NCBI GenBank assembly: GCA_913020255.1
Contig: CAJWAW010000042.1
Coordinates: 1-6,553, forward strand
Direction of reading: 5' to 3'
DNA length: 6,553 nt
Origin: an uncultured Fidelibacterota bacterium
GTDB taxonomy: Bacteria; Marinisomatota; Marinisomatia; SCGC-AAA003-L08; GCA-002707645
The translations under genes were made by a program, and so were the position numbers. Positions 1-4,817 of the stretch are shown piece by piece. The first letter of the stretch is position 1. Each line of letters opens with the position of its first letter. The notes beneath the pieces were generated by a model that worked only from the letters and a program-made list of their open reading frames with translations, had not been told where the DNA came from and did not search any database.

Positions 1-534
1 CCATCCTTCTTTTTTAATAAATTTATAAATTTTTTTTCTGGTCTAAAACTACATGATTTAAACTGTGGTATTAAAGTATATAGAAAAGATGCAATTCAAT
101 CATTGAATATTTATGGTGGATTACACCGTTACATTCCTTTATTGTTATTTAATAATGGATACAGAGTCACAGAGTCTATAGTTAATCATCGTTCAAGAAA
201 ATATGGTCAAACTAAATATGGAAAATCAAGATTTTTCCATGGAATTTTTGATTTTTTGACAATTTATTTTTTAAAAAAATATTTTAATAAACCAATGTAC
301 TTTTTTGGCTCTATAGGATTTTTATTAAGTTTCTTAGGTTTGTTGATTAATTTATATTTATCTATACTTTGGTTTCAAGGTACATACATTGGAAGTAGGC
401 CTTTATTTTTCTTAGGGATATTATTAATAGTTGTAGGTATTCAATCTCTATCAATTGGTTTAATTGGTGAATTAATTGTCAATAATGGTCGTAAAAAAAG
501 CAAAAAAATAAAAGAAATAATCCACAAAAAATGA
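1..534 (+). CDS. DPM1-like family 2 glycosyltransferase, C-terminal part (5' end outside window)
   Basis: Partial gene: the frame is open from base 1 and ends at a TGA at 532-534, giving 177 visible residues. The visible part matches the end of bacterial dolichyl-phosphate-mannose-synthase-like GT2 enzymes, which transfer a sugar from a nucleotide donor to a polyprenyl phosphate at the inner membrane. Evidence is the conserved HDLNCGIKVYRKD segment (residues 18-30 of the visible part), then GGLHRYIP, GYRVTE, and the basic VNHRSRKYGQTKYG. Two hydrophobic membrane segments follow at about residues 100-125 and 135-160, then a lysine-rich cytoplasmic tail. The nucleotide-binding DxD half lies upstream and cannot be seen. 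A TTG at 103 is not the start, because family-conserved sequence continues in frame upstream of it. The stop overlaps the next start (ATGA), so the two genes are probably translationally coupled. The family is clear; the sugar and acceptor are unknown. Confidence 0.88.
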   Translation, partial: PSFFFNKFINFFSGLKLHDLNCGIKVYRKDAIQSLNIYGGLHRYIPLLLFNNGYRVTESIVNHRSRKYGQTKYGKSRFFHGIFDFLTIYFLKKYFNKPMYFFGSIGFLLSFLGLLINLYLSILWFQGTYIGSRPLFFLGILLIVVGIQSLSIGLIGELIVNNGRKKSKKIKEIIHKK

Positions 535-1661
535 ATATTGCTTTAATTAGCACTTCTCCTCCTTATAGAGGTGGAATTTCAGACCATAATAAAGGTTTGT
601 ATAATCATTTAAATAAAAATCATTCAGTACAAATATTTAGCTTTTATTATCAATACCCTAAAATATTATTTCCAGGAAAATCACAAAAAATTTCTAATAA
701 TAAAAAATTTGAAAATTCGCATTATTCAATTAGTACTATTAATCCATTAAGTTGGAAAAAAACTGTTAATTCTATTTTAAGATTTAATCCTGATTTAGTT
801 ATTTTTTCATATTGGAACCCATTTATAGGAATTTCTTTAGGATCAATTGCAAAACAATTAAAATCTAAAATAGGAGATAATAAGTTAATTTCAATTTGTC
901 ATAATATAAAACCTCATGAAGATAGTATAATTGATAAAAAATTAATCAAAAATTATACTAAGCCATTTAAGAAATTTATATTTATGTCATCATTTGTACA
1001 AAATGAATTAAAACACTTTAAAGAAAAATATCAAAGTATAGTTAGATTTTTACCGATTGATATAGATTATGAATCTAAATTTAATAAAGCTGATATTAGG
1101 TCTGAAATGGGTTATAAAGTTGATGAAAATTTAATATTATTTTCAGGTTTAATTAGACCGTATAAAGGCTTAGATAATTTATTGAATGGAGTTAAGGATT
1201 ATCTTATAAACAATAGCAATAGTAAATTAATAATTGCTGGTGAAGCATATGAGAGTTTAAATAAATACAAATCTCTTATTAATAAATATAGTATTCAAAA
1301 TCAAGTTATCTGGATTAATAGATTTCTTTCTCATGAAGAACTTGAAAAATTAATGATTATGAGTGATTTATTGGTTCTGCCTTACCATTCTGCTTCTCAA
1401 AGTGGAATTATATCACAATCTTGGCAGTATAATTTGCCTGCTATAGTTAATAATGTTGGTGGTCTATCAGAATATGTGGATCATGAAAAATCTGGATATA
1501 TCATAAATGATAATAGTATTAGTTCTTTAAGTGATAAAATAAATCATTTTTTTAATTCAAATGATAGAATTACAATGCCTCAATATATAAATTCAAATAA
1601 AAATAAGTTTTCTTGGGACTATTATGTTTCCGGTATTTTGGAGCTTTTAAATGAATCCTAA
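531..1661 (+). CDS. Family 4 (GT-B) glycosyltransferase
   Basis: A 376-residue protein, the usual length for GT4 retaining glycosyltransferases, which add sugars from nucleotide donors to glycan chains on the cytoplasmic membrane face. The N-terminal Rossmann half begins MNIALISTSPPYRGGISDH, with the glycine-rich acceptor-side loop at residues 11-17. The C-terminal half begins at LILFSGLIRPYKGLDNLL (201-218), where R209 and K212 are the basic donor-phosphate-binding residues typical of the family. It continues with LIIAGEAY (233-240), SDLLVLPYHSASQSG (278-292) and the NNVGGLSEYV loop (307-316). The usual E-x7-E pair is absent: the aligned positions appear to be A288 and Q296, as in a GT4 subgroup with a TQSG-type motif. 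There is no clear Shine-Dalgarno sequence; the start sits in a 4-base ATGA overlap with the previous gene. It overlaps the next gene by 11 bases. No signal peptide or membrane segment is seen. The transferred sugar cannot be told. Confidence 0.9.
   Translation: MNIALISTSPPYRGGISDHNKGLYNHLNKNHSVQIFSFYYQYPKILFPGKSQKISNNKKFENSHYSISTINPLSWKKTVNSILRFNPDLVIFSYWNPFIGISLGSIAKQLKSKIGDNKLISICHNIKPHEDSIIDKKLIKNYTKPFKKFIFMSSFVQNELKHFKEKYQSIVRFLPIDIDYESKFNKADIRSEMGYKVDENLILFSGLIRPYKGLDNLLNGVKDYLINNSNSKLIIAGEAYESLNKYKSLINKYSIQNQVIWINRFLSHEELEKLMIMSDLLVLPYHSASQSGIISQSWQYNLPAIVNNVGGLSEYVDHEKSGYIINDNSISSLSDKINHFFNSNDRITMPQYINSNKNKFSWDYYVSGILELLNES
1640..1643 (+). promoter_or_regulatory. Ribosome binding site of the GT2 gene
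   Basis: GGAG lies inside the end of the GT4 gene, seven bases before the ATG at 1651. It supports that start even though it makes the two genes overlap by 11 bases. Confidence 0.6.
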
Positions 1662-2412
1662 AATACATGTGCTGATACTTAATTGGAATGGTTCAAAATA
1701 TTTAAATGCATCAATTGAATCAATAAAAAATAATAATTATTCGAATTTTAAAATCACAGTTATTGATAATAATTCTAATGATGACTCATTATTAAAAGTT
1801 GAAAATAAAAATATTAATATTATTTCACATCCTAAAAATTATAAATATGCTAAAGGTTATAATAAAGCAATTTTTAATCTTAAAAATGATGATTCAGATT
1901 ATTATCTTTTATTAAACAATGATACAGTATCTGATCAAAATTTATTAGAATCATTTTCTAAAGCGACTAAAGAATATGGGAATAATTGTATTATGGGCGC
2001 TAAAATCTTATATGCAAAAAATAAAAATAAAATATGGTATGCTGGAGGAAAATTTGGTCTTTTTAATTTTTTTGTTTCTCATCATGGTATTAGAAAGATT
2101 GATAGTCCTGATTATGATGAAGATTGTATGACGGATTATATTACTGGCTGTTGTTTATTAATTTCAAAAAATCATTTTCACCAATTAAAAGGCTTTGATG
2201 AAAATTTTAATATGTATGGAGAAGATGTTGATTTATCTATAAGAGCTCAAAATATAGGTTTAAAATGTTATTATATTTCTCAAGCTAAATTATGGCACAA
2301 TGTATCTGCAAGCTATGGTGGGAATTATAGTTTATCTAAGAATATTTCAAAAATTACTTCTTTATTGAAATTAATGATTAAATATCCAAAAAAAATAATT
2401 TTAGGATTATAA
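1651..2412 (+). CDS. Family 2 (GT-A) glycosyltransferase, rhamnosyltransferase-like
   Basis: A 253-residue inverting GT2 enzyme of the type that extends O-antigen or exopolysaccharide chains (WbbL/rhamnosyltransferase-like). Visible motifs in order: IHVLILNWNG (5-14), the nucleotide-binding strand ITVIDNNSND (35-44), YNKAI (70-74), the metal-binding LLLNNDT (86-92, D91 in the DxD position), TGCCLLISK (165-173), GFDENFNMYGEDVDLSIRA (181-199) with the catalytic-base-type ED at 191-192, and the late histidine LWHNVSASYGG (H216). Relatives usually carry a further 40-80 residues, often with RNRL-type and hydrophobic segments; this one stops soon after the catalytic domain with a short basic/hydrophobic tail ending KKIILGL. 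The stop is a clean TAA followed three bases later by the next start, so the domain looks naturally short rather than frameshifted. Donor and acceptor are not identifiable. Confidence 0.9.
   Translation: MNPKIHVLILNWNGSKYLNASIESIKNNNYSNFKITVIDNNSNDDSLLKVENKNINIISHPKNYKYAKGYNKAIFNLKNDDSDYYLLLNNDTVSDQNLLESFSKATKEYGNNCIMGAKILYAKNKNKIWYAGGKFGLFNFFVSHHGIRKIDSPDYDEDCMTDYITGCCLLISKNHFHQLKGFDENFNMYGEDVDLSIRAQNIGLKCYYISQAKLWHNVSASYGGNYSLSKNISKITSLLKLMIKYPKKIILGL
2403..2406 (+). promoter_or_regulatory. Ribosome binding site of the sulfotransferase gene
   Basis: AGGA lies in the last codons of the GT2 gene, nine bases before the ATG at 2416, and supports that start. Confidence 0.5.
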
Positions 2413-2415
2413 AAT

Positions 2416-3291
2416 ATGAAGAATCCAAATTTATTTATTGTTGGAGCACCTAAATCTGGAACAACATTTTTATATCATTATTTAAAGCAACATCCTGATA
2501 TTTATTTTCCTAATTTTAAAGAGCCTCATTTTTTTGGTAGTGATTTAATACGAAGAAATGGTGCATACAATTTAAGTTTAGATGAATATCAAGATTTATT
2601 TAAAACTGATAAAAAAATTATTGGTGAAGCATCTACATTTTATATTTTTTCAAAAGATGCTCCAGAGGAAATATATAATTTTAATCCAAAGGCTAAAATT
2701 ATTATTATGTTGAGAGATTTAGTTGACTTAGTACATTCTCTTCATTCTCAGTTTGTATTTAGCGGAGATGAAGTTATTGAAGATTTTACTCAAGCATTAG
2801 AATTAGAGGATAGTAGATTAAGTGGAAATAAAATTCCTAATCAGACTACAGTAGTAAATAAATTATTTTACACTTCAAATATTTTGTCATTACCCAGAAG
2901 TATTCAATCTTTTATTCGTTATTTTGGTAGAGAGAATATAAAATTTATAGATTTAGATGATATCAAAAAAAATCCTAAAAAGGTATACTTTGAAACGTTA
3001 GAATTTTTAAATATTGATTCAAATCTTAATATTCCTAATTTTAAAATTATCAATAAAAATAAAACTTATAAATCAAAAACTGTAAGAGACTTTATAAAAA
3101 AATATTCAATATTTTTAGGTAGCTTGAGATCCAAGGTTTTTAAAAAACCTTTAGGTTTGATTAAAGCTCTTGAATCTGCTAATAAGAGTGAAAATAATAG
3201 AGCTCCCATACCTGATGATTTATATATAAAATTAAAAGATCAATTTTCTCAAGTTGATTTAGAAATAAAAAATATTATTAATAACAATTAA
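2416..3291 (+). CDS. PAPS-dependent sulfotransferase
   Basis: A 291-residue soluble protein of the sulfotransferase (P-loop-like) family, which moves a sulfuryl group from 3'-phosphoadenylyl sulfate (PAPS) to a hydroxyl or amine. The N-terminus FIVGAPKSGTTFLYHYLKQH holds the 5'-phosphosulfate-binding loop PKSGTT at residues 12-17 with its lysine (K13). KEPHFFG (35-41) follows, as in heparan-sulfate-type and bacterial carbohydrate sulfotransferases. The 3'-phosphate-binding region is IIIMLRDLVDLVHSLHSQ (95-112), with R100 and S108 at the expected eight-residue spacing; the usual proline after RD is leucine here. The length suits the family. It follows three glycosyltransferase genes with a 3-base gap, so its likely substrate is the glycan they build. 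Alternative acceptors such as a lipid or a protein cannot be excluded. No signal peptide is seen, so it should act in the cytoplasm. Confidence 0.9.
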   Translation: MKNPNLFIVGAPKSGTTFLYHYLKQHPDIYFPNFKEPHFFGSDLIRRNGAYNLSLDEYQDLFKTDKKIIGEASTFYIFSKDAPEEIYNFNPKAKIIIMLRDLVDLVHSLHSQFVFSGDEVIEDFTQALELEDSRLSGNKIPNQTTVVNKLFYTSNILSLPRSIQSFIRYFGRENIKFIDLDDIKKNPKKVYFETLEFLNIDSNLNIPNFKIINKNKTYKSKTVRDFIKKYSIFLGSLRSKVFKKPLGLIKALESANKSENNRAPIPDDLYIKLKDQFSQVDLEIKNIINNN

Positions 3292-3293
3292 TT

Positions 3294-3935
3294 ATGACTC
3301 GTTTAGAAAAAGCAATAAAAATTGGTAAAATTTTAGATGATTTATATCCTAAAACTCCTATTCCTTTAACTCATTCTAGCGCTTATACTTTACTTGTCGC
3401 TGTAATGTTATCAGCTCAAACTACCGATAAAAAAGTTAATGAAGTTACTCCTAAATTATTTAATCATGCCAGTACTCCAGAGCAAATGTCATGTTTAGAT
3501 ATTAAAGTTATCCAAAATTTAATCAAGGAAATTGGTTTAGCTCCAACTAAGGCAAAAAATTTAAAAAAAATGGCTTTTCAATTAATTGAAGGTGGTGGAG
3601 TTCAGCCTGATTGGAATTATTTAGAAAGTTTAGCTGGTGTAGGTCATAAAACAGCTAGTGTTGTGATGTCTCAGTGGTATGGTATTCCTGCATTTCCTGT
3701 AGATACTCATATTCATAGGCTTGCCTCTAGATGGGGACTATCTAAAGCTAAAAATGTTGAGATGACAGAAAGAGATCTGAAAAAAGTATGGCCTAAAGAA
3801 CAATGGAATAAGCTTCATTTACAAATTATTTTCTTTGGAAGAGAATATTGTCCTGCTAGAAACCATGATTTAAGTAAATGTTTGATTTGTTCTTGGGCTT
3901 CATCTAAGAGTAGAATTTTATATGAAAAAAATTAA
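3294..3935 (+). CDS. nth: Endonuclease III (DNA glycosylase/AP lyase) with atypical cysteine tail
   Basis: A 213-residue protein close to the usual ~211 of Nth, which removes oxidised pyrimidines and cuts abasic sites in base excision repair. Visible features: VAVMLSAQTTDKKVNEVTP (35-53), the helix-hairpin-helix LAGVGHKTASVV (113-124) with catalytic lysine K119, and PVDTHIHRLASRWGLS (135-150) with catalytic aspartate D137. The MutY-type residues are absent. The C-terminal iron-sulfur region differs from the classical C-x6-C-x2-C-x5-C: cysteines are C186, C196 and C199, spaced C-x9-C-x2-C, and no fourth cysteine occurs in the last 14 residues. A cluster with a non-cysteine ligand, or loss of the cluster, is possible. 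It begins two bases after the sulfotransferase stop without a Shine-Dalgarno sequence, so translation is probably coupled. Its stop overlaps that of the converging SDR gene by four bases. Confidence 0.93.
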   Translation: MTRLEKAIKIGKILDDLYPKTPIPLTHSSAYTLLVAVMLSAQTTDKKVNEVTPKLFNHASTPEQMSCLDIKVIQNLIKEIGLAPTKAKNLKKMAFQLIEGGGVQPDWNYLESLAGVGHKTASVVMSQWYGIPAFPVDTHIHRLASRWGLSKAKNVEMTERDLKKVWPKEQWNKLHLQIIFFGREYCPARNHDLSKCLICSWASSKSRILYEKN

Positions 3936-4636
3936 AAATCTCCAGAAGTTCTTCTAATTGTTATTTCTTCGGTAACACAGTTATTTGGAGCATTAATAGC
4001 ATGAAAAATAGTTTCAGTTAAATCATCAGTTTTCATCATACCTTCTCTTAATTCTTCCATATTCTTATTATCCCAAATAGGTGTATTTACGGCCCCTGGA
4101 AATACGGTTATTACTTTTATATTAAATTCTCTTAATTCTTCTCTTAAAGATGCAGCAAAGCCTCGCATTGCATATTTTGATGCAACATATGCTGTAGAAT
4201 TTTTATAGGGTTGTAACCCAGCTACCGAACTTATAAAAACAATTTTGCCATTTTGATTAGATTTTAATTGATCTATAATCATTTTAGTCATTAAAAAAGA
4301 ACCTCGTAGATTTGTATTTATAGTATTATCCCAATCATCAATCGTTGTATCTGAAATACTTTTAAAAACCCCTATTCCTGCATTATTTATAAGAAGTTCA
4401 ATTTTTTCTTTATGTTGAATTTGGGAGTAAATAGTATCCATTGAATCAATTTTTGATATATCACAAACAATGATTTTGCAATCATTATTTTTTGCGTTAA
4501 TTAATTCTTTTGTTTTATTTAAATTTTCTTTATTTCTCGACAATAAATAAACCAAGTATTTTTCTGATAATTTAATGGCTAAGCTGCGGCCAATTCCAGT
4601 TGACGCGCCAGTAATAATTGCAATTGGTTTATTCAT
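3932..4636 (-). CDS. Short-chain dehydrogenase/reductase (SDR), classical type
   Basis: A 234-residue NAD(P)-dependent oxidoreductase of the classical SDR family. Motifs: the Rossmann loop TGASTGIG (9-16), CDIS with the adenine-contacting aspartate (D59), NNAGIG (84-89), the tetrad asparagine N109 in NTNLRG, catalytic S137, Y150 and K154 (spacing S-x12-Y-x3-K), and PGAVNTP (180-186). Arginine R34 after the second strand (LLSRNK) suggests NADP(H). It resembles FabG/YdfG-like 3-oxoacyl or hydroxy-acid reductases, but the substrate cannot be deduced. The start ATG follows TGGAAAAAA, a weak ribosome site. It is transcribed against nth, with the stop codons overlapping in TTAA, and divergently from the C25 peptidase gene. 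Nothing in its context ties it to the glycan genes. Confidence 0.92.
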   Translation of the reverse strand: MNKPIAIITGASTGIGRSLAIKLSEKYLVYLLSRNKENLNKTKELINAKNNDCKIIVCDISKIDSMDTIYSQIQHKEKIELLINNAGIGVFKSISDTTIDDWDNTINTNLRGSFLMTKMIIDQLKSNQNGKIVFISSVAGLQPYKNSTAYVASKYAMRGFAASLREELREFNIKVITVFPGAVNTPIWDNKNMEELREGMMKTDDLTETIFHAINAPNNCVTEEITIRRTSGDF

Positions 4637-4736
4637 TTTTTTCCATTATGTTCAATGTGCTAGTAGCTTTGAACCATTCAAGTTTATTTGGTAAATTTTG
4701 GTAGTATTTTTTTATAATATTTAAATCAAAGATCAT
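4629..4736 (-). CDS. Possible 35-residue leader ORF overlapping the SDR start
   Basis: A minus-strand frame with ATG at 4736-4734 and TAA at 4631-4629. It begins MIFDLNIIKKYYQNLPNKL and ends NIMEKNE. Its last two codons and stop overlap the first codons of the SDR gene, an arrangement that could couple their translation, and it lies downstream of a candidate -10 element reading in the same direction. Against it: there is no Shine-Dalgarno sequence, the length is well within chance, and no family is recognised with confidence. The first half vaguely recalls the N-terminus of bacterial aconitases (an FD-x3-IKK-x-Y pattern), so it might be a gene remnant. It may equally be a non-coding leader. 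Confidence 0.25.
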   Translation of the reverse strand: MIFDLNIIKKYYQNLPNKLEWFKATSTLNIMEKNE

Positions 4737-4765
4737 TTTTTATCAAATATTGGAACATAAAACAT

Positions 4766-4771
4766 ATTATA
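4766..4771 (-). promoter_or_regulatory. Candidate -10 box of the SDR promoter
   Basis: The minus strand reads TATAAT here, a consensus -10. No good -35 is seen 16-18 bases upstream, where the sequence is only AT-rich. Transcription would begin near 4759, giving a leader of roughly 120 bases that includes the small ORF. Chance matches are common in DNA this AT-rich. Confidence 0.3.
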
Positions 4772-4785
4772 CGGTTTAAATTTAG

Positions 4786-4791
4786 TATAAT
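4786..4791 (+). promoter_or_regulatory. Candidate -10 box of the C25 peptidase promoter
   Basis: TATAAT lies 26 bases before the ATG at 4818 and predicts a start near 4798 and a leader of about 20 bases. A run of nine T (4794-4802) and then five A fills that leader. No recognisable -35 box is found at the usual distance. It is positioned back to back with the minus-strand candidate at 4766-4771. Confidence 0.4.
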
Positions 4792-4806
4792 TCTTTTTTT
4801 TTAAAA

Positions 4807-4809
4807 AGG
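4807..4809 (+). promoter_or_regulatory. Ribosome binding site of the C25 peptidase gene
   Basis: AAAAAGG (4803-4809) ends eight bases before the ATG. This is a good purine-rich site for this genome and supports the start at 4818, which also gives a proper signal peptide. Confidence 0.55.
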
Positions 4810-4817
4810 CAATAAAT

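Noticed and set aside
103..534. TTG at 103 as the start of a 143-residue protein
   Set aside because: The same frame is open back to base 1 and carries conserved family sequence (HDLNCGIKVYRKD) upstream, so the gene begins outside the window.
2703..2760. Leucine in place of proline in the RDPV motif as a sign of an inactive sulfotransferase
   Set aside because: The arginine and serine that bind the 3'-phosphate (R100, S108) are both kept with normal spacing, so activity is still expected.
3294..3935. MutY/adenine glycosylase instead of endonuclease III
   Set aside because: The catalytic lysine K119 in the hairpin motif (GVGHKTA) is that of Nth, and the C-terminal MutY domain is missing.
4637..4817. 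Riboswitch, small RNA or terminator hairpin in the divergent intergenic region
   Set aside because: The region is AT-rich with runs of T and A, but no GC-containing stem or known riboswitch core was seen by eye; only candidate promoter elements and a weak small ORF can be supported.
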